Shown here piece by piece: positions 37,962 through 47,594 of a DNA stretch of 64,000 nucleotides. The number at the start of each line of letters is the position of its first letter. Positions within the stretch are counted from its first letter, which is position 1. Under the pieces are notes generated by a model, which saw only the letters and a list, made by a program, of their open reading frames with translations, made no database searches and had not been told where the DNA came from. The position numbers and the translations under genes are program-made. Source of the DNA: Larimichthys crocea (Eukaryota; Chordata; Actinopteri; Sciaenidae); the NCBI RefSeq assembly GCF_000972845.2, contig NC_040022.1, positions 18,071,865 to 18,135,864 on the forward strand, read 5' to 3'.

Positions 37962-38497
37962 AAAGAAGAAGAGGATCAGAGGGAAGAGAAATGTCCCCAA
38001 GGCTGAAGGTAAGACTGAATATTTTTCATCTCTTATCGTAATGACAATTTACTGTTTTCATGTGAAATGTGACTCAGACTTTTAGGATGGTGTTCAGAGT
38101 CATTAAAGATCAAATTTGATTAGATTTAATATAAAGAGCACAAGACAACTTCCCCACAAAGTGAACAGTGATTCTGAGGTACAAGGGTTCTTTGTTTCTG
38201 AAGACTGAATTATGTATTTTATAAAAAAGAGCAGAGTTAAATGTCGTTTGATTTAATATAAGTATTAAAATGTTGTTTAATGCATGTTTAAGAAGCACTG
38301 TTTCGTTTTTAAAGTTTCAGAAACTGATCAGTGTTTTTGTTTGTGTTGCAGAGTCTGCTTCCAGACCTGAGACACAGGCGGATGAGGTCCCCTCTTGCTC
38401 CTGGCACAATGCTCCAAACACTGCACAGACTCCACTGCCCTACCCTGCTGACCAGATGCAAAGACAGGGGCCCAATACTGGAGACAGACTAGAATAA
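37962..38497 (+). CDS. Possible last exons of an unknown gene (partial)
   Basis: I do not recognise this. After the gap an open block (37962-38008) encodes a basic KKKRIRGKRNVPKAE and ends at GTAAGA. A second block begins after TTTGTGTTGCAG at 38352 and continues in the same phase (ESASRPETQADEVPSCSW and on to GDRLE) to TAA at 38495-38497. The predicted C-terminus is about 63 residues and rich in Pro, Gln and Asn. The basic cluster could be a nuclear localisation signal. The matching splice phase supports a real gene whose 5' part lies in or before the gap. The frame of the stop codon is the same as that of the repeat array that follows. Chance ORFs remain possible. Confidence 0.35.
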
Positions 38498-38507
38498 TGA
38501 GCTCTCT

Positions 38508-38550
38508 TCTTCTTCTCTCTCTCTCTGTCTGTCTCTCTCTCTCTCTCTTT
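38508..38550. repeat. (CT)n-rich simple repeat
   Basis: An imperfect CT/TCTG run between the TAA of the preceding frame and the first minisatellite-like unit. Confidence 0.8.
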
Positions 38551-38578
38551 TTCCATCTCCATCTGTAAACATTCAACT

Positions 38579-41294
38579 TCACATCCACATGAAGGTCCTG
38601 AACCTGCAGCCCAGAGGTCAGGACGGACTGATGGACCTGCTGCAGCATCCTTTGTGGCCTCGCACTGCATCCTCACCGCCACAGGTCAACAGTTAAAGCC
38701 TTGTGCAGTTGCTAAGGGCGCCTGAAAACAGACAGTATTTGTACTGTTGATAATCTACTACCTGTGCAGGCACAGGTCCTGGCCCTTCACATCCACATGA
38801 AGGTGTTGCTCCCTCTCATTCACATGAAGGTCCTGGCCCCTCAGATCCACATGAAGGTCCTGTCCCTTCACATCCACATGAAGGTCCTGGTCCCTCTCAT
38901 CCACATGAAGGTCCTGGTCCCTCACACCCACATGAAGGTCCTGAACCTGCAGCCCAGAGGTCAGGATGGCCAGATGGACCTGCTGCAGCATCCTTTGTGG
39001 CCTCGCACTGCATCCTCACCGCCACAGGTCAACAGTTAAAGCCTTATGCGGTTGCTAAGGGCGCCAGAAAACAGACAGTATTTGTACTGTTGATAATCTA
39101 CTACCTGTGCAGGCACAGGTCCTGGCCCTTCACATCCACATGAAGGTCCTGGTCCCTCTCATTCACATGAAGGTCCTGGCCCTTCACATCCACATGAAGG
39201 TCCTGGTCCCTCTCAGCCACATGAAGGTCCTGGCCCCTCACATCCCCATGAAGGTCCTGGTCCCTCACACCCACATGAAGGTCCTGGTCCCTCACACGCA
39301 CATGAAGGTCCTGAACCTGCAGCTCAGAGGTCAGGACGGACTGATGGACCTGCTGCAGCATCCTCTGTGGCCTTGCGCTGCCTCCTCACCGCCACAGGTC
39401 AACAGTTAAAGCCTTGTGCGGTTGCTAAGGGCGCCTGAAAACAGACAGTATTTGTACTGTTGATAATCTACTACCTGTGCAGACACAGGTCCTGGCCCTT
39501 CACATCCACATGAAGGTCCTGGTCCCTCTCATCCACATGAAGGTCCTGGCCCTTCACATCCACATGAAGGTCCTGGTCCCCCTCAGATCCACATGAAGGT
39601 CCTGGCCCCTCACATCCACATGAAGTTTCTGGTCCCTCACATCCACATGAAGGTCCTGGTCCCTCTCATCCACATGAAGGTCCTGGTCCCTCACACCCAC
39701 ATGAAGGTCCTGAACCTGCAGCCCAGAGGTCAGGACGGACAGATGGACCTGCTGCAGCATCCCCTGTGGCCTTGCACTGCCTCCTAACCGCCACAGGTCA
39801 ACAGTTAAAGCTTTGTGCGTTTTCTAAGGGCGCCTGAAAACAGACAGTACTTGTACTGTTGATAATCTACTACTCGTGCAGGCACAGGTCCTAGCCCTTC
39901 ACATCCACATGAAGGTCCTGGCCCTTCACATCCACATGAAGGTCCTGGTCCCTCACATCCACATGAAGGTTCTGGTCCCTCACATCCGCATGAAGATCCT
40001 GGCCCTTCACATCCACATGAAGGTCCTGGTCCCTCACATCCCCATGAAGGTCCTGGTCCCTCTCATCCACATGAAGGTCCTGGTCCCTCACATCCCCATG
40101 AAGGTCCTGGTCCCTCCCATCCATATGAAGGTCCTGGTCCCTCACATCCCCATGAAGGTCCTGGTCCCTCTCATCCACATGAAGGTCCTGAACCTGCAGC
40201 CCAGAGGTCAGGACGGACTGATAGACCTGCTGCAGCATCCTCTGTGGCCTTGCGCTGCATCCTCACCGCCACAGGTCAACAGTTAAAGCCTTGTACGGTT
40301 GCTAAAGGCGCCTGAAAACAGACAGTATTTGTGCTGTTGATAATCTACTACTCGTGCAGGCACAGGTCCTGGCCCTTCACATCCACATGAAGGTCCTGGT
40401 CCCTCTCATCCACATGAAGGTCCTGGTCCCTCTCATCCACATGAAGGTCCTGGTCCCTCACACCCACATGAAGGTCCTGAACCTGCAGCCCAGAGGTCAG
40501 GACGGACTGATGGACCTGCTGCAACATCCTCTGTGGCCTCGCGCTGCCTCCTCACCGTCACAGGTCAACAGTTAAAGCCTTGTGCAGTTCCTAAGGGCGC
40601 CTGAAAACAGACAGTATTTGTACTGTTGATAATCTACTACTCGTGCAGGCACAGGTCCTGGCCCTTCACATCCACATGAAGGTCATGGTCCCTCACATCC
40701 CCATGAAGGTCCTGGTCCCTCACACCCACATGAAGGTCCTGGCCCCTCAGATCCACATGAAGGTCCTGGCCCTTCACATCCACATGAAGGTCCTGGTCCC
40801 TCTCATCCACATGAAGGTCCTGGTCCCTCTCATCCCCATGAAGGTCCTGGTCCCTCACATCCACATGAAGGTCCTGGTCCCTCTCATCCACATGAAGGTC
40901 CTGGCCCCTCACATCCCCATGAAGGTCCTGGTCCCTCACATCCACATGAAGATCTTGGCCCTTCACATCCAGATGAAGGTCCTGGTCCCTCTCATCCACA
41001 TGAAGATCCTGGCCCTTTACATCCACATGAAGGTCCTGGCCCCTCACATCCACATGAAGGTCCTGGTCCCTCACATCCACATGAAGATCCTGGCCCTTCA
41101 CATCCACATGAAGGTCCTGGTCCCTCTCATCCACATGAAGGTCCTGATCCCTCACATCCCCATGAAGGTCCTGGCCCCTCAGATCCACATGAAGGTCCTG
41201 GCTCTTCACATCCACATGGAGGTCCTGGTCCCTCTCATCCACATGAAGGTCCTGGCCCCTCACATGCACATGAAGGTCCTGGTCCCTCACACCC
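38579..41294 (+). repeat. 27-bp minisatellite in higher-order units
   Basis: The base unit is 27 bp (CATCCACATGAAGGTCCTGG plus TCCCTCA). Runs of about 5 to over 20 copies alternate with a conserved unique-like block (GAACCTGCAGCCCAGAGG ... CTCACCGCCACAG) and an 85-bp spacer ending GATAATCTACTACCTGTGCAG. This gives a partial first unit plus blocks 38770-39027, 39113-39397, 39483-39796, 39882-40274, 40360-40563 and 40649-41294. Because 27 is a multiple of three, several frames are open on both strands. The plus frame HPHEGPGPS, without ATG, is the one in which most recurrent unit differences are silent. Each block could be a phase-1 exon. The last block runs into an LTR-like repeat. Confidence 0.95.
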
Positions 41295-41352
41295 TGTCAC
41301 AATCAGTCCTCCAGTCTCCCAATTTGCCGCCTTGTGTTTGTCATGCCCCTAA
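40649..41352 (+). CDS. Candidate repetitive (HPHEGPGPS)n exon, speculative
   Basis: The longest exon-like block of the array. Reading in phase 1 after the TCGTGCAG acceptor-like border gives Gly-Thr-Gly-Pro-Gly-Pro-Ser, then more than 20 nine-residue repeats (HPHEGPGPS), ending at TAA 41350-41352. The last codons lie in the adjoining LTR-like repeat, so this exon has probably lost its original 3' end. Third-position differences (CCA/CCC, GGT/GGC, CCC/CCT, TCA/TCT, CAT/CAC) dominate. Replacements such as Gly to Asp and His to Asp occur in several copies. The product would be a disordered His/Pro/Gly/Glu-rich protein. No homologue is recognised and no promoter is visible. Confidence 0.25.
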
Positions 41353-41611
41353 TCTCTGTGCATTTTTTTTTTAACTTAATTTTTTTATTTATTTTTTTAT
41401 TATTAATAAAGAACACAACACAAACATTCCTTGACAACATCACAAATTATGTATGATAGTGCTTAGGACAGAGAACAAAACAAGCAACAACAGAGAAAAA
41501 AAAAGGATAAAAGACACTGGGGCCCAGAAAAACTGAGTAATACAAGTAGGTGAAAAATAATGAGTAAATACCTAGACAGTTAAGGCATTCCGGCATACTG
41601 TGGGATCCCCC

Positions 41612-42221
41612 TTAGTTAGCGAAGCAACTTGTTATAGGTAGCCACCTCCTCATGAAAACATCCGATCTTAATTGTAATTTAGCAGTTAAAGCTTCCATTC
41701 CATACACCTCCCTCAGCTTCTGTTTCCATTGTGTCACTGTAGGTGGCTGTGGATTCATCCATTTTATTGTCACCATTTTCCTAGCAGTCATCAGGAGTAT
41801 ATGTAGCAGGTGTTTTTGATCTCTAGTATACACGCCTTCAGGAGTTAAATCGAAAATCGCTCTTTACCCCTTTCCAAAATGGAAGCAACACTGGGCAATC
41901 CCAGAATATGTGTGAGTGGTCGCCCACCAGTCCACATCCTCTCCAGCAGTACATTGCAGCTGGATTATTTACAAATTTAGAGACCACATAAGGTGTCCTA
42001 AAAAACCTTGTCTTTGTCTTCCAATCAAACTCCTTCCACGTGTTACTATTGATACCTTTATGACATCCAGTGCACACTGTTTCCCAGTCCCCATCCTCAA
42101 TTATAATATTTAACTCTAGCTCCCATTTGTTTTTGATATAAAAAGTATTGTCTGGTATATCTAATAACAGATTTCTATATATATGGGAAACATACCTTTT
42201 ATTCGGTAATCGCCATCCCAT
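41612..42221 (-). pseudogene. L1 ORF2 C-terminal region, RT deleted
   Basis: Two adjoining minus frames encode the end of an L1-type ORF2. From 42221 to 41838 it reads GWRLPNKRYVSHIYRNLL, WELELNIIIEDGDWE, then the Cys/His motif CWRGCGLVGDHSHIFWDCP. From 41833 to 41612 it reads TARKMVTIKWMNPQPPTVTQ and WKQKLREVYGMEALT. A small frameshift separates them. This region follows the RT domain in intact elements; here it abuts the endonuclease frame in a different phase (42161-42221), marking the deletion joint. Confidence 0.85.
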
Positions 42222-43075
42222 AGAATAGATGGAGTAACCTCTCCATTTTCATTTATGTCCATATATTCTTTTAGCCTGTCACGTAATTCCTGTTGGATTA
42301 GGGGGTCATTCAATATTGAGACGTTAAGTCTCCAATATTTGAATTGTTTCTCTTGATCTAAATTCATTTTCATCTTAATGGGACTATGATCTGATAAAGT
42401 TATGGATTCTATCTTACACTCTGTCACTCTATGCACATCAGCCTTTGAAACAAGAAACATATCTAGTCTGGAGTAACTCCCATGAACTTGGGACCTGTAT
42501 GTGTAGTCTCTGTCTCTAGGATGATGATATCGCCATACATCAATCAGGCCCAATCCGTCCATCATTCCCATAACCGTGGCTGCCTTTCTAGTTCGAGGCC
42601 CCTTCTGAGCAGGTAGTCGGTCCATATTTAAATTTAATACACAGTTATAGTCCCCCCCCACGACTATGATCCCTTCCCCTTCATCTGCCAGTTTGGAAGC
42701 TATTTTCTTTAAAAAAAAGGGACAGTCTTCATTTGGTGCATACGGGTTCAGAAATGTAAATCTGTTTTCCCCAATCGTACCAATCACCATGATATATCTA
42801 CCTTCCTTGTCTTTTAAAACTTTTTCACAGCTGAAAAAAACATTCTTTCTAAATAAGATAGCGACCCCCCTTTTCCTCCCTCCTTCATCAGATGCACTGT
42901 ATATTTGTTCCACCCAGTCCCTCTTTAATTTAAGGTGCTCTGCCTCAGAGAGATGTGTCTCTTGTAACATTGCAGCCGAACATTGTAAAACTTTAAGTTG
43001 GTTAAGTATTTTCTTTCTTTTAATTGGATTTCCCAGGCCCTTTATGTTGTAGCTGACTATAGTCAAACCATCCAT
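42161..43075 (-). pseudogene. L1 ORF2 endonuclease domain (truncated ORF2)
   Basis: An open frame of 304 codons starting MDGLTIVSYNIKGLGNPIKR. All AP-endonuclease landmarks are present: NIKGL, the catalytic glutamate in LQETHLS, YAPN, GGDYNC (Asp and Asn), YSRLDMFLVS and SDHSPI. The domain nicks target DNA to prime reverse transcription. It reads on through CPFFLKKIASKLADEG and EQKFKYWRLN-like linker sequence (QEKQFKYWRLN here), then leaves frame at the deletion joint near 42200. Without RT it cannot copy itself. A nick-competent endonuclease product is conceivable if expressed. Confidence 0.88.
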
Positions 43076-43652
43076 ATTACACTCCTTTCAATCCTTACTG
43101 TCATGATGCTTTGTAGTCAACTTATAAATTCCAGGTGCACCATCCTATGTTGTAAAAGTCTTATCAGTTGTCAAGGAAGTAACACAAAAACGAACACAAA
43201 CTATGTACAATTTCCAATAACGAACATCGGAAATCAAACATAACAACCTGGCTTCCAAGTCCTCAACTGGCCTGTCTCCAGTGGTGGCCAGTCCCCGCGT
43301 GGAGCTGGGCAGAGGGTGGCGGGAACCCTCCGGGATAATGTCACATTGTGCAGCAGACCCACTCTGTCGGGTTAACTGCTGCGGCCCTAAAGTGGCTGAG
43401 TGTAGATCACTCATAATGAGTCAATAGCAGCTGATGCCACCCACCAAAACGACCAGATAATGTGCTATTGTTACATTCTGGACTCAGCAAAGTGTAAATA
43501 AATATAAGTAAGTAAAAAAAAGCCCGTCAACACCATTATATTTGGAGGGTAATTAACTGTAGCCCATCTAACATTGAACCATTCACAGCTTCTCGTAGCT
43601 GTTTAATTAAAATGGAAAAAACCTTACTTTTTGCTCAATATTTCCAAACTTT

Positions 43653-44729
43653 TCAAGGGAAGAAAAACCTGCAGTCTTTCTCTGTGAACATGCTGACGTT
43701 CCGTACTCTTCGGTTGGCGTCCCGTGTCTCCCACCTGTGTCTGGCCAGCTCTCGCTCCACTTTATCCCGCTCGTCAACTCGGACTTGGATATTTAAATCC
43801 TTCAGCACCGGTGCTGCGTCCATCACATTCTGGAAAGTTTTTTCCTCGGATCCCACCATCATCCGCAGCCGGGCCGGGTACATGCACTTCACTTTAACGT
43901 TTTTCTCCTTCAGCTGTTTCACCACGTATCTGACTTGAGCGCGTTTCCTCTGTAGCTCCGGTGAATAGTCATTATCAAAGTAGATCTGCTTTTCACCCAT
44001 CTTCACTTTGCGCTGTCTCCAGGCTTGCTGCAGGATCTGTTCCTTCACTGTGTATTCCGCGAATTTAATGACGATAGAGCGAGGCGGGTCATTTTCTTTC
44101 GGTTTTGGCATGAGTGCTCTGTGCGCTCGGTCAATCCTAATGTCGGCCTCGGTCAGTGGCAGGTCAGTCAGCACCGTCGGCAGTAGCTTTTTAATGAAGG
44201 CGACCATGTCTCTCCCTTCACTCCCTTCGGGAACCTGATACAGTCTCAGGTTTTGCCTTCTGTGTCTGTTTTGAAGATCTTCACACCGTTCAAATAATTC
44301 CGCCTCACGCTGCAGTAGGAAGCCGATGGCTTTTCCGTGGGCCGCGGTGGTCTCCTCTGTGGTTGTTATACGCTCCTCCGCGTCAACCACCCTCTTTTCC
44401 AGCTTTGTTAGTTGTGCACTTAAACCACCGACCGATGTTTCAAGCTTTGTGAATGAATCCTTACTTTGGCCATTAAATTCCCTTACATCTATACTCATCT
44501 GCAGAATGTCCCCCCGTATTTCTCGGTTCGATTGGGCAATAGCCCGCAGCATCCCCTCCAGGCTATCTGCAGCTTCAGCGGCTTTGCTAGGGCGAGCACT
44601 AGCTTCGTCAGAAATAGCATCCTTCTTAGCATCAATTGGTTCCGATAATTTTTCCTCTCCTTCTCTGTTTCTGAACTGGTATCTAGCGAGTCTGTCGTTA
44701 GCGCTCATCTTTGCGGTGTCGTTAGGCAT
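43653..44729 (-). CDS. L1 ORF1 protein (transposase_22 family)
   Basis: Uninterrupted, 358 residues, starting MPNDTAKMSANDRLARYQ. A variable N-terminus is followed by a coiled coil (about residues 60-150, with TKLETSVGGLSAQLTKLEKR). The RRM-like core begins NRHRRQNLRLYQVPEGSEGR and contains LPLTEADIRIDRAHRAL. The C-terminal domain contains PRSIVIKFAEYTVKEQIL and IYFDNDYSPELQRKRAQ. The family forms trimers that bind L1 RNA as a nucleic acid chaperone. The start is the first ATG, about 90 bp from the element's 5' end. An intact ORF1 suggests a fairly young insertion. Confidence 0.93.
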   Translation of the reverse strand: MPNDTAKMSANDRLARYQFRNREGEEKLSEPIDAKKDAISDEASARPSKAAEAADSLEGMLRAIAQSNREIRGDILQMSIDVREFNGQSKDSFTKLETSVGGLSAQLTKLEKRVVDAEERITTTEETTAAHGKAIGFLLQREAELFERCEDLQNRHRRQNLRLYQVPEGSEGRDMVAFIKKLLPTVLTDLPLTEADIRIDRAHRALMPKPKENDPPRSIVIKFAEYTVKEQILQQAWRQRKVKMGEKQIYFDNDYSPELQRKRAQVRYVVKQLKEKNVKVKCMYPARLRMMVGSEEKTFQNVMDAAPVLKDLNIQVRVDERDKVERELARHRWETRDANRRVRNVSMFTEKDCRFFFP

Positions 44730-45073
44730 ACTTTTGCTGAGTTTTGTTCAAAGTTAGCAGGTCAGCACAGCTCAAACTTTTGCGTCCTACTTGAACATGG
44801 CGCCGCCGGAAGTCCTCCTCACCTGTGCATTTAATCCCCTTGTTTCCCCTTCTCCAGTGCCAGATTGTTAGTGTACCATGTGTCCTAGTGTGCTTTTTGG
44901 TTTTGACCCTTGCCTGTTTTTGACATGACCCTGCTTTTGTCTTACCCCTTTGGATTGTTTGCCTGCCTTACCTGACTGAACTCCCGTGTACCGAACCTTT
45001 GCCTGTGATTAAAGACTGTTTACCTCCTGTATCTGCCTCCCGAGTCCTGCAGTTGGGTCCTGTGTCCGTTACA

Positions 45074-46560
45074 CCACAAATGCAGCATGACTTTCTGCAC
45101 GTTGGTGCACCAGAGCATGCGGCTGGTGTCCTCTTTGTTCCTCATTCTAGTGTAGCTGTCACTGGAATCAGTGTTTTCAGTTAAAGAGTTAAGATAATAG
45201 TCATGATAATTAGATACCAAGTGATTCCCTTGGTCCAACACAGTTATAAGGCCCTTTTTCACAGTAGACATTTTGACCTGTCATAGCTGGAAAAGGATAG
45301 GTGTTGTAAATAACATTAATGATGGTGTCATCATTATTTTAATTATTTACCTACTGTGACATGTTAAAATGTCTTTGTTATCCTGCCTTTGTGTCTTTGT
45401 ACTATCCTTTTACAGGACATGTACTAAAACTTGCAAATAATGGTTGTGTAATAGTAATATTTTTTATTATACAACAGACTTTGTTGTAGATAATTGGAAC
45501 ACTTCTTGCCCAGTGCCAGCTGGAATAGCCTCCTGATAAGCTTGAAAATGGATGGACGGATAATTGAAACACTACAGTTGGATATACAGGATGGCAATTT
45601 AAAATCTGACATTATATGACGTTTTAAGTGGTATCCCACTGTATTTCAGATCGTTCTACAACATATGCTATAATATAACTCCTGACAACTTTGGGCAGGT
45701 TTAGGTTTGGTTATGATTGGTTGTTGACAGTGGTAATAGCCACAGAAAGTCAGAGACTATTAATATATATTAGTATATTAGTCCAGTGCCTCCAAGCAAG
45801 GTAATTACAAGATGCTTCCTGTCTCTCAAGCTGATGTACTTAGAAAGGTGGGGAGTGTCAATTTCGATATTGACTGTGAAAATGCCATGTCATATAATCA
45901 CTATAAAATATAATGACTGTGCTATCAGAAAAACAACAAAATTATTTTTGTTGACAAAACAAACACAAGGTCCACTCTGTAGCTTTTGACTGTATCATCC
46001 TCTATGGTGAAAACATCAGGTTTTAGGTTTGAAGATGGTCAAATTTCAGTTCCTCTGAGCCCTTAAAGGATAAAATACACAATAGAAGTTGTTGTTCACA
46101 GGATGATACACTTTTATTCATATTCACAACTGTGTTTACTACAGTTTCAGTTGTCAGACTCTTCATTAGCTAAGTATGCCATTTTATTTATAAAATAATT
46201 TATAATATCTATCCATTTACTTAAGGTGAGGTGGGAGGTTCTCTAAGAAGACAGCATCTTATAATTGCTTTGCTTGATACCATGAGAATTTTTTTTGTAA
46301 AGAAGGGTCATTCTGAGGTTATAAAAGCATAATTATTCTCATTTTTATGTGATTATGCACTGATAAAAACACAGTTATAAATATTAGATTTCACTTCTGT
46401 TAATAGATACCCTTAAATGTGACACACTGGCCCTTTAATAAACATCTGTGTAACAGCAGATTGTTCTTCCTTCACCTCTTTGACATAATAGTGTTTGATT
46501 TGGACGTTGTCTACAAGAATCTTGTCTCCCTAGACTACATATTTTAAAAAATAATCTCCT
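45074..46560. other. Non-coding with a SINE/L2-tail fragment
   Basis: No exon recognised. Around 45508-45565 the text GCCCAGTGCCAGCTGGAATAG followed by GGATGGACGGATA matches the conserved tail shared by fish SINEs and L2-type LINEs. The rest is AT-rich. Confidence 0.45.
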
Positions 46561-46620
46561 CTCAAACGTCAGGCTCAGAGACTCCTCATGTGCAGCAGCC
46601 AGAGGGCCAAGCTGCTGCAG

Positions 46621-46764
46621 TGCATTGTGGTCTGAGTGCTAGAGGAAGCTGCTGCACCGGAATCTGAAGAATTTGAGGTGTCCGCCAAGTCTGCTGCTGT
46701 TCATCGTCGGCTCGTCTCTCCGTGCCTCTTATCTTCTCTACACTCTCTGCGGACGGACTGTAAG
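46621..46764 (+). promoter_or_regulatory. septin2 promoter and 5' non-coding exon
   Basis: TGCATTGTGG at 46621 resembles the core of a ZNF143-type site. The GC-rich segment that follows ends at a good donor (TAAG/GTAACA, exon end 46764) that would join the coding exon 2 starting at 47580. The transcription start is inferred, not seen. Confidence 0.45.
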
Positions 46765-47594
46765 GTAACATACGTCTCCAAATCCATCCACTTATTCATC
46801 GCCGAGTCGCTGCGTTGATCGACGCTAACACGAGCTGTTGAAGTTAACGTCCTGCAGGAGAAGCTACTCGGCTAGTTAGTAGTTGACGCTATGCTAAAGC
46901 TTGTCTTGTACCACTTTGGGCTCGGGTAATAGCTTCAATTTAAGAGCAAAGAGTGGCTTTAAAATTAAGATTTTTTTACGACAGAGCATCGCCACAGTTC
47001 ACACCCACTGGGCTAACACCGTTATGAATGTAGCCGCCGCTAATTAACCGGCTAATAATTTCCATTCACTTCCATGTTAGAGCGTTAGCTAGCAACGTCT
47101 GTGTTACCGTAATGCTTTTAAATGAGCTCAAAGTAGCTTCTAAAGTAGCTTGAACACTTTTTTATTTTATTTTTATAAAGCCCGGTAATAATGAGTCGTA
47201 TATAGAGAGACACTGAGTGCTGTGGGTGTGTTTGTGACAGTTTCAGTTCATTTAAAGTGTTTGGCGAAATAAATAAAACTACAACACACCAAACGACAGC
47301 CGGCTAACAAACATATGATACCAATTGTTGGGATTAATAGCAGCAGCATAAGGTTAATCTGCTGCCCTCAGATCATGGCGCTGTAATGCTGAAGCTATCT
47401 GAGCAGGAAAAGAGTTTTTTTGTGGTGAGACACTCTCACAAACCAGACTTCCTGTCTCTCACACAGTCAGGCCTGTAACTATATGAATTATCTCCATCTC
47501 ACAAACAGGCTGCTACTGTAGAAACGGTGTTTGTTTGTCTGTATTTATACACTATAATGCAGTCTGTCTTTTCTTTCAGGTGAAGGAGTAAAAA

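Larger units (their letters stand above)
41366..44822 (-). mobile_element. L1-clade LINE, internally deleted
   Basis: Inserted on the minus strand with a 10-bp target-site duplication CTGTGCATTT (41356-41365 and 44823-44832) and a short A-tail (plus-strand T run to 41372). The 5' end (GGAGGACTTCCGGCGGCGCC on the minus strand) looks complete. The order is 5' UTR, ORF1 (intact), a 577-bp spacer, ORF2 endonuclease, then the ORF2 C-terminus. The whole reverse-transcriptase region is missing. A full 5' end plus internal deletion, rather than the usual 5' truncation, is the unusual point. Confidence 0.9.
41295..45073. mobile_element. LTR-like repeat split by an L1 insertion
   Basis: Outside the L1, flanks 41295-41365 and 44833-45073 join into about 310 bp beginning TGTCAC and ending GTTACA. 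A GATTAAAGACTG polyadenylation-like motif and the GAGTCCTGCAGTTGGGTCC style recall ends of common fish LTR-type repeats. No internal genes and no clean target-site duplication of this outer repeat were found, so solo-LTR status is tentative. Confidence 0.35.

Noticed and set aside
40637..41374. Long ATG-started ORFs on both strands of the 27-bp array (243 and 217 codons)
   Set aside because: They are by-products of a repeat unit divisible by three. The recurrent unit differences change their residues, unlike the HPHEGPGPS frame.
43145..43414. 89-codon minus frame between L1 ORF1 and ORF2
   Set aside because: No family resemblance; taken as spacer sequence of the element.
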